From NCBI GenBank assembly GCA_021186555.1, contig JAJKFL010000011.1, positions 4,780,501-4,844,500 on the forward strand: a stretch of DNA of 64,000 nt, written 5' to 3'. Source of the stretch: Reticulitermes speratus. Its lineage: Eukaryota; Arthropoda; Insecta; Blattodea; Rhinotermitidae. How positions within the stretch are numbered: the first letter of the stretch is position 1; every line of letters starts with the position of its first letter. The translations under genes and the position numbers were made by a program. Positions 12,958 through 27,400 of the stretch are shown here, piece by piece. The notes below the pieces were generated by a model. The model did no database searches. It saw nothing but the letters and a program-made list of their open reading frames with translations, and was not told the DNA's origin.

Positions 12958-13230
12958 GCCAGGATACCACAGTCTGTCAAATGACTAGGCAATGGGTTGG
13001 CTGACCAAGAAATTATGTTTCAATTCCTGGCAGGAGCAAGAGATTTTCCCTTCTCCAAAGCATCCAGACTGGCTCTGGGGTCCTGAAAGTCTGCTATTGA
13101 ATAAGTACCAGAGGTGCTTTCTCCAGAGGTAAAGCAGCCGGGCATGAAGCTGAATACTCACCTCCAACATATGCCAAACTGAGTGGGTGCTATATGTCCA
13201 GTCCACCCATGTGCCTTTAGTAAGCAGAAG
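12958..13230 (+). repeat. tRNA-derived SINE (family A)
   Basis: A degraded tRNA-like head, with TTTCAATTCCTGG in place of pol III box B, is followed by the family body AGATTTTCCCTTCTCCAAAG and CTGGCTCTGGGGTCCTGAAA. The same body follows the heads at 36930 and 20725. Confidence 0.65.
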
Positions 13231-15304
13231 AATAACTTTTCTTCACCTTAGTACATTACCACAAAATAAGAGGTAATGTTGCCACATAATCAGTTGGCAC
13301 ACCACGATTAAAAAGTAACAAATCTAGACTGGTTTCCGAGATATAGAAAGAGCACTGGAATTTTTTCACAGTGACTCCATTACCATGGCACTCATAATGT
13401 CCACTTCCTTACCAATGTCAAATACTGGCATCCCAAACAATCCAAAGCACTACCTGATTAATATAATATATTCACTGCTACATTAAGTAATATGTTTCTG
13501 CAAGTTTTTCCAGTCAAAACATAAGCTGCATGTTATTTCCATATTCAGTTCTTCATTTAAAAACTTCCACTGCTTCACACACCATAAAATAAATGGGGAA
13601 TTGTTTAGTTAGATAAATATTAAAGGTTGGCAGTTGGTCTCTGAAGATGGTATTTATTCCTTGTGCTAATACTATATGCATTCGCATTTGTCTAAAGCAT
13701 CTTTTGGTTATTTACAATGAAGTACATTAATGAAAATATGTATTCACATCAAAGAGGGAAAAGCTCCAATCTCTTGAACAGACTTCAACATAAATTTCTA
13801 GGTTCTGTACCAACAACAATTCTAAAAATTTTCTTTTGTAAAATAAATATCTTTTTTACTGTAAGATGCACCACCCAGCAAAATTATTCCATATTTCATT
13901 ATACAGTAAAAACAGGCAAAGTATATTGAGAATGTCATTACATGTGTAACATATGGAGCTACATGGTGCAGGTCTGGTTTGATTACCCCTTCCATTTACA
14001 ATTACCAGATTCATCTTGATAGTGATCTGGTTCGTTATGTCTGCTCTGTCAGTGAATAAAACAACTTGAATCCTCAGTTCTGTCCCAGCATGGGATTTCT
14101 GAATTTGGTTCCAGCAGGATGATCTTATGATCAGGGTCCTTGTATTGATGTTTAATGCGAGCGTTGGTATTTCATTTCTATATACTACTCGCTTACACCA
14201 TGCAGGCTTTCTTTTTCTTTCTTTTTTGTGCTTGGTCATGAGGCATGGAGTGAAAATATCATTCACGCTTGAACTGGGTACACTCTCCCAGAAGCATATT
14301 TGTTGTATCAGTGAATAACAACTGTGTATATATTTAATTACTTTAAAAAACTATTCTTTCCTGTTACTTATTAAACCGACTCTAATATTTAAATATGTGT
14401 GCCGCTCTCACCTCTGACCACCTTCCATGGTTACCCTGAAAGATTTTAAGTTTAGTTAGGGGCTGCAAAGATGAGGGGTGGTGGTGTAATGGAATTCCCT
14501 TACCATACACCATGTTAAGTACATTTCACAATCAAAAAAATACATCAATTGATATGTGCTACAATTCCACTTATTTACACCACACTATGTCCCAAATAAT
14601 GTATTCTGGGTCAGCCCCAAAGATTCCACACGTTGTAGCGTGGTGTGGGGTAAGTGGAATTCCACCTTTTATCACGTTCACATCTTCATACAATACTATA
14701 CTTACACACAAATACTGTCTGATGGTTGAAATTCATATTGCAGTGTCACATCTTCTACAGCTGTAGTGTGGCACAGTACGAGAGCGGCCACCTCTGGACA
14801 AGCATGGCAGACAGATCACCAACATATTAAACTACTAGCACCAGAAAAGGATGAGCTACTGTGTTAACTGTCAATGGCAGTGTGGTACAGTGAGCAGGTG
14901 TTGAGATGGAAGCACATCTTGATGGTATAAGAACTCCCTGAACATCCCAAAATTGAAACACAACAACTCTTCAAATTACCCAATAAACTGCTGGATTCTG
15001 AATGTCATATTTCATTATTATTAAATATGTGACATAACTATTTAAATATCAAAACACTGATGGACATATCTTAACAATATTTAAAAATCATACAGATTTT
15101 TGTAACAAGATTCTGGGGTGATATGGTTAGAATGTTACTATTACACGTATTTATCTCAGAAAAGGCTCAGATTAAAAATACTGTGCACTGTAATAAGTAT
15201 ACATATATCAAACCAATGTTGCAGAATGCATAAATATTTGAGAACAATAAAAGAAATACTGTATGCACAAATAAAACCCTTCAATGTTTTCTGCAACCTT
15301 GATC

Positions 15305-15444
15305 CTAGTTGAGAAGTTCCACATAATTGGCAGGAAAGAGACCAAATGTTCCATCTGGGCCAAGTCCCTGCCACCAGCCCTCGTCAATCTGATCAATGTG
15401 TGTGATGATGTCACCTGGGTCAAAGGTAATCTCTGTGGCATCGG
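15305..15444 (-). CDS. DBNL: DBNL exon 11 (SH3 domain and stop)
   Basis: The exon encodes [19 protein letters not shown], then [20 protein letters not shown] and YVELLN, then TAG. The acidic RT-loop residues, the Trp pair of WWQG and the FPANYV end strand are the canonical peptide-binding residues of SH3. Confidence 0.95.
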
Positions 15445-18400
15445 CTGCAAAGAGCAACACAATTACTCAGCATTACAATAGAGGCAAAAATTATCAGTTT
15501 TAAGAAATTATACTTGTAGTACATCTGTGACAATATTACATAACTTTGGTTAGCAATGACAAAACAGAACTGAATCATGGAATTTATTTAACTCATTATC
15601 AGCAACACTGACCCATAAATGATCCTATCTGAAATAATTACATTAATTTGCAACTGAAACTAAAAAAAGTCACAACATAAAGATTTTTCACATATCTGGC
15701 AATATAAAACCAACAATTACAAAGCTACAACTGCATAACTGGAACAAATGCCATGTAATTGACAAACTAGACTTCATCCAAGTGTAACATTTTTCCCCTC
15801 TGAAAGGGAAAGAAAGTGGGTGATGCAGAGCTTGATCCCAGAAGACTTTGCTAGAGGCCCACTCCATCTCCAGCCAGACAGACCACTGTCAGATTTGTCA
15901 TGTGACTATCTACAGTGCAGATTTTAGGTTTCCACAGAAATCTTTTAAGGTTTCAGGTCTTCTGGGATGTGATGCTGTGTCACTGGGTTAGCGTTGCCTG
16001 ACAACTCAGAGGAAAGTAGTGCCTTCATCTTCATGGGTTGAGGGGTCATTTTGGACCCCTCAACCCATGAAGATGACTGCACTATGTACCTTTCAAACAC
16101 TTGGAAAAACGAATCCAGTGACACAGCATCACAACCCCGATGAACTGAATGATCAACCATCAACAAATTTCCTCAACAGGTACATCGGAAATTTACATGA
16201 CTGACACTTTAAGAAAACGGCTAGGTTTTCTTTTGGAGTTACTTTTTACCACAATTTAAACAGTACAGTAGAACCTGGATAAGAAGTCTTCCCCTGTAAG
16301 AAGTCTGATTTTTAAAGTCCCGAAATAAAATCCATAATGCGTACGTTAATTGTTCCTAGATAAGAAGCTTCCTGCTTATTAAGTCTTCCTGCCTAAGAAG
16401 TCGAATCTCATGATACCAAGAGTATGATCTTTTATGAAATTTTACCCGTTTAATAAGTTTTGATATATAAGACTATCGATATATTGATATATGCTATGAT
16501 GCGATTGATCTCTACCGAGGTGCCCCGAACAGCAACACGGCAACACGCTGCTTTAAGTCTTGAACAGTAACACGCTGGTTACGTCAATTGAACCAATTAA
16601 TGGGTGCTACTGCTGGCTACTGTGTATTACTAGCTGCATACGTCTACTACTGAATCCTACACCTCAGAAAATTGTTGCAATTACAGTAAGTCATGTGCAT
16701 TGCGTTGTCTGTTTAGATGCTGTTGGTGGTGTTTACATTGTTTAATAACTGCAGTCATTAGCGTGAACGAGTCTTCTTTTGTATTTTAATTGGTTACTTT
16801 TTCATTATATTTATCGTTATTGCAGTAATCATGACCCAGAAAGGAATAAAACGCAAAGCCTTATCACTGAAAGAGAAGTTGAGGGTGATTAGAGAAGTGG
16901 AATTAAATCCTACCTTGACCCGAGTGGAAGTGGCAAAGTGGCTGAACATGCCCGTAACTACAGTCAAAGGAATTATGGGGAAAAAGGCTTTTCATAAGCT
17001 TTCCTTCTTAATAAGTCTTCCCGCTTAAGAAGTCCCTAATCCTCTGGTCCCTTGAAAGACTTCTTATCCGGGTTCTACTGTATGTGATAAACTGCTATTT
17101 TCTCTACATATGAAAACCCTTCATTTTTAAGGTCTGATAATTTGAAACTGTGAGTAATAGCTCCTTGTACTTCACTTCATTTGAAAGTGCACACATGACA
17201 CTAATATTATATGATAGGGTAAGCTGATTTACAAATAATACAAAATTTTCAAAAAAATTCTCAGGTTATCAATCACTGACACAAAACAGTAGAAACTGAG
17301 GCAAAGAGCCTGAAGTCTAGTAAAACGAGAAATGCCTCGAAAGGGACATTTTTTATTGCCCAACATCATATCTCTGGCTAGAAATTACATCACATTGTCA
17401 TTTTTGGCTTAAAACAATTAATCTCTTAACTAAAATATATAAAAAAAAAATAAAATAAAATAAAATAAAAATAAAAAAATAAATAATATAAAAAAAAAGC
17501 CACTTCTAAAAGTTCTGAAAATGTTTTCAAATATTCTACAAATGTCATACATTCAAAATTTAAACACACAGGGGGCAGGATCTGTACAGTTAATTTTTGG
17601 TGCAGCAAGGATAAGTAAATATCAATGTGGAACTTACCAGCCTGATAATCATAGAGAGCACGTGCCTGCAGTCCCAGATCTTGACTACTCAATCCTGTAA
17701 CTTCATTTTCATCTTCTTCCTCTTCTTCTGCTGTCTGCAAGTAGTTTCTGCTTATATCACTTCCTGCAACAAGAATTATTTAATGATGCAGACATGCCAA
17801 ATAGAGAGTTCTCCCTCTACATTTATATGACAGGAAAATTTAACAAGCACATCTGATTCAAGATGAAAGTCTCCAGGCATTTTACACTTTATCATTGAAT
17901 AAACAGTTCCCGATGTTTTAAACAATCATAGACAATGACTGCCTGATCCTGAAGATGCAAAACACTACAATGCTAAGAAATGTCACAAATTACCGCATTT
18001 TTCGGCATATAAGACGCACTGGCGTATAGGACGCATCCCATTTTTTATGCAGATTTTTAGAAAAAAAAAAATCATTTTAGTATATTTTATCATGCATTTA
18101 TTGAATAAAAATACAATGACGTTTCAGGGAATTCGTACATAACAAATAATCTAATTAGCAAAAATATTTTAAGTTACATTGAAGATATTAATCTTCATCC
18201 TCAAATCCACAAAAATCATCATCTTCAGAGCTAGATACACTTGAAAGTTCTTCTGAATCAGGAACCAAGTCATCACTGTCTTCAAACAATAAATTATCCT
18301 CTGTACTGTCAAGGGAATTACTAATGCCACACTTCTTAAAAGATTTAAAAACTATCTCGGTTTTGACGGCACGCTTGAATACAATGGTAAAAGCAATGTC

Positions 18401-21400
18401 TGCGTTTCAGGTGATTCATGGGTTAGTCTACTGCGAGACTGTGCAACTAGAAGAACTCAAACTGACATTACGAACATGTCAGCATGTGCTGAACACGCAT
18501 GCCCGACGGTTTACATGAACGTACCAACAAAGGTAAACGAAGAGTAGACTTTGACAGAACAAAATTCCCCGTATTTTTCGGCATATAAGATGCACTCAAT
18601 TTTTCAGACAAATTTTTAGGTGAAAAAAGGGCGTCTTATATGCCGAAAAATATGGTATTGTCCAGTGACACCGTAACATACAAAAAGACTCAACACGGCT
18701 GAGAACCTCAAATCTTGCATCTGCTTGCTTTTCATTATGGACCTCCAAGAGTGTCTTATTCTTTAATTTTGCCAGCAATAGCAAGCTGGGCCTTCTGAAT
18801 GTAAGATGGCTTACAGTATCACAAGCTCAGCACTTTTTTAAGTCTGAAAGTTAAGAAATACGGTACAGAAATGTTCACAGTGACATTTTTACAAGACAAA
18901 GTACTATTCTTTGTATTACACAGGTCTACACAGCTCTGATTTGGGGCTACTGTTGGCAAAAACATGTCAGATCAGTACACTGAGATCAACAGTTACATGA
19001 CCACCACAATCCTTATGCCATGCGGGCCCCCAGTAGACCACTGTATCAGTGTATGTGAACATGGTCAAAGCTCCACACACCAAATCCACGGGGCAGTGAG
19101 AAGTGTTCACTCAACTTTCATTTCTGAGTTCTCCAAACACAGGCATGTCAGATGTCAAACCAAAACAGCCAAAACATGGAGTGGAATATAACAAGAGGTA
19201 TTTCGTAAACAGCCCTGAAGAGTGTTCACACATTTTATATTCAACATGCTCTCTAAAAGATGCCACAAGGCAGGGGTGCACAAATTCTGGGTGCCAGATC
19301 AACCATGTGACTACATTTTGTATAATGTATATATGTTCTTTATTGTCACAAATCAGAATTAAAAGCAGCTACAGTTTCGGCTAGCTAGGTAGCCATCACC
19401 AGGCTAAATACAAACAACATAAAAAGGGAAGTATTTACAGCTACAATTATTGATTTTAGATCTCAAATTTACAACAGTATTGTTATATAATACATATAAA
19501 AATATAAAAAATTACATTTAGTATGGTGGTGCCTAATATCTGTTGGTCCTCAGAATTGGACTTGCTTCCTGTCACCCTTCTGGTACCTACAATTTTGAGG
19601 TGGTTCCTACATTTTTGGAAAATTTGCACACCCCAGCCAAAAAAAAGTATGTTTATTGTATACACAACTGCTTTACTATATTAATTTCAATCCTGAATTA
19701 TAAAAATGACTTAGTCCTAAGCATTTACTGTAATAATTTTCCGGAAACTACAGAACACACCATTTAATACAGAATTCTGAAAATTTAAATACCATTATTT
19801 CTTCATAGACGGAATTTGTTCTTTACAGTATTATTTCTGACACAGAATTCAGGAAATCTGGAATGTAATGGACTGATGACCAGATAAACATGCATGACTT
19901 ACAGTATTGTCAATGTGGACAAACAATCAGATCATGCTGTGTATCACAGTGAGAAAAGTCAGTGACGCGCCACTAAAACCCAGACTGTTCCTTAATATTA
20001 CAGCCTATCAAATAAAACTAAATTAAACCAACTGACGCACAAATTGAGCCACCTTTATTGTAGCGTGTCTATGATATGCCCCTACATATGTTTCGGACCT
20101 TGGTCCATCATCAGGGGGTCTTGTATATGTAAGTAGGGGCATATCATAGACACGCTACAATAAAGGTGGCTCAATTTGTGCATCAGTTGGTCTAATTTAG
20201 TTTTATTTGATTCGTGAAGATGCACGGTGATAATAATGTGAAAAATTACAGCCTATATTTACTGATTAAAACAGAATAAACATACAAAAGCTGCTAATAT
20301 GAGAAGTCACAGGACCATTGCCATCCTTATTCAGGGTACTCACTTTGCCAACTCTGATCGTCTTCAGTAGGCACCAGGTTATGGTTCTCCACAGCCGTAA
20401 CAGGATGACTGTTGTTAACTTGCACAGAATGCTGCATCAATATCACACCACATACAATTTAGTATTAGACACAACATAGTTGCATAACTAATCCTAATAC
20501 TAAAAAATCTCAAGTCCAGAATGACTTATAAATATGTTAAATATATAAGCAGTGTATCTAAATAAATAATACCTCACAGTTCAGATTATATGGGAGGAAG
20601 GGCAGTACATATCTGGCAATAATCTGTTAGCAAGGCAGAAAGCACATGACAAACAAGCTCAAAGACAGACATTTTAATTATTATTATTATACACTGCGGC
20701 ACAATATTTGCAAGAGGAAGGGCTACTTACTTGGTACAGTGACTAGGCTAGGGGCTGGACAACTGAGGAATTGAGGTTCAGTTCCTGGCAGAGGCAAAGC
20801 AGCCATAAATGATGCTGACCACTCACATCCATCTAGTGCCAAGTTTATCACCACATGCAGCTCCACAAGCCTTCATCATGTGGTGCTTAATTAGGCATGG
20901 GGAAAGTTTATCTTCTACTTTGGCATAGTATTTATAAATTATTCTGGGTCACTATCTACAAAGCATTCATTTTAGGGGCGAAGCAAGGCACTGAATTTTT
21001 AAATGACACTTGTACAATCTTTCAATGTTAGAATCAGAATCAGACAGAACATTGCCAAGAATTAACATCGCAATTAGAAGCAACCCTTGAAACTTGACTG
21101 AAAATTTCAAAACTTCTGTAGTTGTCAAGACTAAGCAATACCTGGATTAACAGGGTCTGAAGTTGCGGTGACTATATGACAATTTCAGACTCATGATGCC
21201 AAATTCTACAGCACATCTAAAGGTACAGGAATAATTTAAATGGGGTCCAATTTCTAAATACACAGTTTTTATGTCTTCATCGAGCACCTTACATACGATG
21301 GCAGTAATTTTAAATTCTAGGGCAATTCTCATTAATTTGCATTATTTTCAGACAAATTTCAACATAACATAATTCTCATGTGTAAATAACATAAAAGAAT

Positions 21401-24400
21401 GATCTACTGAGACTGGAACTTGTAACTTTCTTACATAATAAATGCATAGTTGTGCTGTATGGCATTTTAGTCACTATCAGTAATTACAGAAACAAAACAG
21501 GATTCTTATATTACAGTAAAATATTATATCCAAGAGAATGAACATTAACAGGAAGTTTGAAGCATATTTCAGTCAGAGATCTGCTGCAACGCACACAGCA
21601 GTTTCAGCAAACTGGTATCTCACATGGAATTTCCCCTCTTAAAGTGGATTTCTGTATCCTAATAGAATACTGTTATGATATTACCTTTTATGAAACAAAA
21701 CATGCAGTTACATTTAATAACAAAGGTTTACCCAAACACTGAATATGTTGTGAGAAGGAAAAGGGCTGTGATTCTCAGCCATGGGTTTATCTGTTACTAC
21801 AGTGAGAAATAAAGTCACAGAGGGATCATAAAGAGTGGGACCCAAGCTTTGGAGATGGACTATGAATTCCAAGTGCAGGACAATTTTTAAAGTTGAAACA
21901 CAAAATTTAATCACACATCACTAACACTAGCTCTAGTAAGAAAGACTAAAATTAGATTCCAGTATTGTAACTTTAAATGGCTGGCAGAGCTGGACTGGAC
22001 AAAACAGGGGTACCAACCTGCTTGTTTTCATTCTGAACATCACTTTTAGTCTCTGTCTCCACAGGGTGAGACAAAATCCTCATCTGGCTCTCACCTATGG
22101 AGTAAGCAACTGCATGTAATTTTTTGTCAGTTGACTGTGAAACTTTTATAGACAAGTAACAGTCAAAAAGGTCTCTTGGTGTGAAAACCTTCAGTGTTTT
22201 GAAGATATAACAATTCTTACACAAAACAGAGATAATAATGCAAAATGTATTGCTTTATCAAGACTACTATTTTTACAGGACTGTTATGATTACACCATTC
22301 GAACTTTCACGTTTTAAGTGTGCAAATTAAATAAAGACTGCACCTAACTGCTACTGATATGCATGTTTATACTGCACCTGATGGCAAATGATATGCATGT
22401 TCCTACTGTATCTGATGCTACTGACATACATGTTCCTATTGCACCTGACTGCTACTGACATGCATGTTCTTAAGGCTCTTGACTGCTGCTGATAAGCATG
22501 TTCCTACTGTACCTGACTGCTACTGACATACATGTTCGTATTGCACCTGACTGCTACTGATATACATGTTCCTATTGCACCTGACTGCTGCTGACATACA
22601 TGTTCCTATTGTACGTGACTGCTACTGACATGCATGTTCCTAAGACTCTTGAGTGCTGCTGATAAGCATGTTCCTACTGTACCTGACTGCTACTGACATG
22701 CATGTTCCTACGGCTCTTGACTGCTGCTGATAAGCATGTTCCTACGGCTCTTGACTGCTGCTGATAAGCATGTTCCTACGGCTCTTGACTGCTGCTGATA
22801 AGCATGTTCCTACTGTGCCTGACAGGTACCAATTTACGTGTTCCTACTGCATTCTGTTGCCACCCTGCTCCTGAACAAACTTTCCATCATGCTCACCTTA
22901 CAGCTACGAATTATTCTCAATATTGTACATTATTTGTGCATTTTATGGAACCACAAACTATGTCAGTACAACTGCCTGAATTTAACTGAAAAGGCACAAC
23001 CCTTCTTGAGAAGCTAACAACCAGGTCCTCAGCTAGTCAAGAAATTCCCCACATACTTTCTTATATGCATATTTATAGCCACACACACTTATTACTATTA
23101 TTGTTGTTCCTCTATTTTATTGATGAGAAGAACTTATATAGATTTTTTCTACATTAGATTTGCCATATTTAACTTCAAACCTATGCATTGTTATCATCGT
23201 CGTCACTGTCATCATCATCATCATCATCATCAATATAATACAATAAAATACCTGACTTACATAAAACTCATAGGTACATCTATGATCTATCACCATACCA
23301 ATTTCACTTGCCTAGCTCCAATGTTTCATCAGCTACAGCCATAAAAAAAAAGTTAAAAATTTTTTGCAAGTCTGTCATATTGCTGTTTTATGTTCTATGA
23401 AAAACCAAATCCCGCACACATTTTGTAGGGTACTAAGTTCAGTAGCTCTAGTGTTACACACTTATTGTAAGATATAAAAAAATAGAGCACTTGGGTGGCC
23501 TCCAGTGCTGTAACATTCACAAAGAGTTTTGCACACATCAGTCAACTGATTCAAAACTTCAATGTAGGGACACAGGCACATGTACAGCATACTGATCTCG
23601 ATCAGTTCTTTCATGGTATTTATGTTTTACACTTAATAAATCAGCATCTTCAGTACAGTTCAGATGCTGAAGTGTCAATTAAATCTTGTCTGGACAAGTA
23701 ATAAGATTATTTTTCTTAGTAATTTTCACTTTTGTTATACATCAGACAAACATGGCACTTTCTGGTCTGCAAATTACTTTTATCACTGAAATTTCAACAT
23801 TGTGCTCTTAATAAATCTTACCTGTGTGTCGTTCCTGCCAGCTGTTTATGACTTGCTGTGAGGTTTCATTGCTGGAGACAGGTGGCCACACTGGAAGGGA
23901 TGCTTTCCTGGCAGGTGCTGCAGAAGGAGAAATAGACTGGGAGCCGTTTATTGATTGCTGGTTGAGAGATGAGCGACGTAAATGATACATCTGCCCCGCA
24001 GATGTGTTCTGCTCAAATACTGCACGTGCGTCAATTGTGCGTTTGGAGATAACTGCCTGTGCTTCCTGTATAAACAAGAAAACACTTATGTGATTGAAGG
24101 CTTCCGCCACGGTCGTAATGTTGTATAAAATCTTTTGAGTTTTTACCGGGCATCGTTTTTTTGGTTTCTTACCAAAAAACGACGCCAGGTAAAAACCCAA
24201 AACATTTTATACAACAAGAAAATGCTTTGCAGTTTATTTATTCTTACACTTATGGTGCTGTTAAAAACTGTTACTAAAACTACACTATTATGCCCGTTCT
24301 ATATTGTTTGGCATGTCTTTCAGGAAGCAATTATTTCCTTGTTTGATGAAGTGTATGACTGTCCTCCCACACTGTAAGTACTATTATTAAGGCAGTACAC

Positions 24401-27400
24401 AAGGCAAATATGTAACCAATAAAGTGCAATATAGTGTACCGATATGGAAGAATTAAGAAAGCTCGCTACATAAACATTTAAATTGCTGCAAGAGTTCACT
24501 ATGTTTTAAAGTTTATTTTAAAGCTTATTTTTTGAAAGCTATCTAATTACTCACTGCAGTCACTACACAATTTTTATGTGAAGCCTGGGATCCTAAAGTA
24601 AAATATGAATTGGCATTGTATGTTACATACCACTTCCATGTGTTGAAGAGGATGACTATGTACAGTTGGAACATGCAGTGACAGTTGATAGTAGTAAAGG
24701 TCACAGTTGTGCTGACAGGAAAGTCTATTGTATTTATATATTACATCATAAAATTAATTTATATGGTAATCCAACAGAGGAGAAATAATATGTAAGAAAT
24801 GTGTATTATCACCAATGATCAGCAATAGGTATGGTGGAAAGGAATGGAGGTACTGGATGGACAGTTATTTACAAACGTTACTAATGGAAGAGACAGCAGA
24901 TAATACACAGGTGATAGACCTCAAAATGGAAGTGGATGACAAAAATGGTGTGGAAGATATGGTCAATGGGAAAAGGACACAAGGAAAAGCAACACCAGAA
25001 TAAGAAATACCAACAGAAATTATAAAAGTTGGTAGACTGGCATACATAAGTGGTTTTACGCATATGGAAGAAAAGAAACATGCATAAAGGGTGGGAATTT
25101 CAATATATAAAAAGGTCATACAAACAGTGAAAAAATTTTAGGAGACAGACTCTACTTAACCACAGTCTATATGAGAGAATAACAATTATTATTGTTGTCA
25201 TTATTCCTTAGATGTTTCCACTTGATATGACACACCTCATAACCAGTCCTCTCCATCTAGATCTCTCTCCCCAGAGTTCCTACAACTTAGTTTCTTCCCA
25301 CCTCCTTCCTTCCATCCTTGTGTGCTGTTCCCATCTTGATCTGTCATCCTCTTGGAATTTTTCTATTAGTTTTATGGTCACAATATTCTTTGGGATTCAT
25401 TCTTTGTTCATGATTACCTGTTACCCATTAATTTACCTTCCAAGGCCTTTATCTTTAAACTCTCTAAATGTTCTTTAATTCTAATTCTTTCCTCCCTGGC
25501 CTTTCCATACGTCCATGCAGAATTGTGAATTTGAAACTAAGAAGTCGACAATAAAGTGAGAAAACAATAATATATTTTAACAATACCAAGTCAACAGAAA
25601 AAGATGTGACTTTGACAAAGACACATGTTTAGTTCCTACTGACATTACAAAGTCATACGATAGCATAAAGACGCAAAACTTTGGGACGTGTTACAGACAG
25701 GAAACGTTCATAAAGGACAGACATGACTTGCTAAAAGCCCTATTTCTCATGAGCAAACCACAAATTCAAACTTCCCCTGTAACAATCAATCCTCCACCAA
25801 AGCAACTGGAAAGACACTCAACTGACAGAATTCCCCAAACAGGACAAATGAAAAACCACAAAAAAGACACTAGGCATGTTGCATGTGAGAAAATATGACA
25901 AACGAGACACATACTGGCATAAGGATTGTGAGGAAGGTCTCTGTTTTGACACCTGTTTCTAGGTGTTTCACACTAAACTAAATTTCTAATATTGATCTGA
26001 CGTAACATTTCAGTGGTTTGAAGATATAAGTTTATGAAAATAATATAAGTATACATAAAGAGTAAAAAGCTAATGGCCTGGACTGCTTGAACCTGACAAT
26101 GAAGGCACTACAATCCTTCAGAACATCAGGAATTACTCACTCAACGATATAGCAGCGCACCCCAGACGATTTGAAACTTCAGCAACATTGCTGTGAGAAC
26201 CTATATCTTTTGCTGTACCTGGACGTCACTGAAAATTCTAATGGTGACAGAGCCCTCCACATAACAGCATTCCAGCAAGATGGCACTCCCCCACATTATC
26301 ACAATGAAAGACATGCTTCCTTCAATCACAGATTTTCTGATCTGTGATCACATGAGGAGAGACCATTATCTGGCCACTGATGACACTGGTCTTCATCCCA
26401 CTGGACTTATTTTTGTGGTGATGCATGAAGACCAACAAGTATCAAGAGACAGTTAAAAATTTGCAGATACAAAGGGGACACATCACAACTGCAGTAGTGC
26501 AGACCACATGCAACATGTTGCAGAACACTTGGCATGTGAGTGAAATATCATTTGTAAGTCTGCAGAAAAACAATGGGTGTACACACTGAGGTACACCGAC
26601 CAGTAACAAACCAGAAGAGTTCTCACCATTCCATGTGCTTTGTACACCAATACAACCCAAATGGCTCACCTGACTGCGCTGTCTCCTAAGGATATCACTC
26701 CGTGTTCTCCACTCCTCCCTTTCTCTTTCCCTATCTTCTGTCTCATCTCTTCTACTGCTCTCCTTCATCTTCTCCTCTGCATTCCTCTCTGCCTGTCGCA
26801 AATGACTGATGTTCTTGGTACGCTCTTTGATTCTCTCCTCTCGCACTGCAGCTTCTCTCAGCTATGACAACAAAGCAAAACTTCAATAACTTTAAAAACG
26901 AACATTGCACAGTTACATTGATAAGCAATTTATGTTTCCGGAGCAACAGGCATGAAAAATTTAAATTCATTTACATAATACCTTTGCTTAATAAACACAT
27001 TCACACTGTTTATTTAAAACTTCTAACCTAAAAAAAATAGCAAGGGTATTAAACATTTTACACATTGAAAAAATATGATGGAGTTTGTGATGTAGGATTC
27101 CTATGAATATTCACACTGGGTTTGAATTTTACTGCTTTTCAATGTTCCTGAAGTTAAAGACCTCAGAACTGACACACTTGACAGCATTTTATTTCTGTGT
27201 TCCTAGTCAGGCGCACACCCAAAGGGGAACTGCTGAACCGCAGCCCCGTCAAAATCCAAATTAAAAAAAAACGATTTTGTAGACATGGTGATATCGGACG
27301 TTTTAAGTGATTTAACCTTCAGCTGAAATCAGCCCACTGGACTTGGATGATGACTAGTATGTTGGAATTTCGAAAAGTAAAATAAAAAACTTAGAAAGTC

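Larger units (their letters stand above)
7561..15304. other. Intergenic region between AUP1 and DBNL
   Basis: Apart from the LINE, foldback and SINE entered separately, nothing in 9721-11858 or 13231-15304 could be recognised as coding. The stretch 9721-10050 has a C/A-rich codon-like bias but no open frame and could be another old retroelement. No clear DBNL polyadenylation signal was fixed. Confidence 0.6.

Noticed and set aside
22346..22815. Repeat-coded protein from the minisatellite
   Set aside because: The 34-base unit is not a multiple of three, and stops occur in all frames.
24120..24215. microRNA precursor
   Set aside because: The hairpin is nearly perfect over its full length, more like a MITE than a microRNA precursor; no small-RNA data to support processing.
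26442..26846. 134-codon minus-strand frame as a separate gene
   Set aside because: It is DBNL exon 6 read through its donor into the intron.
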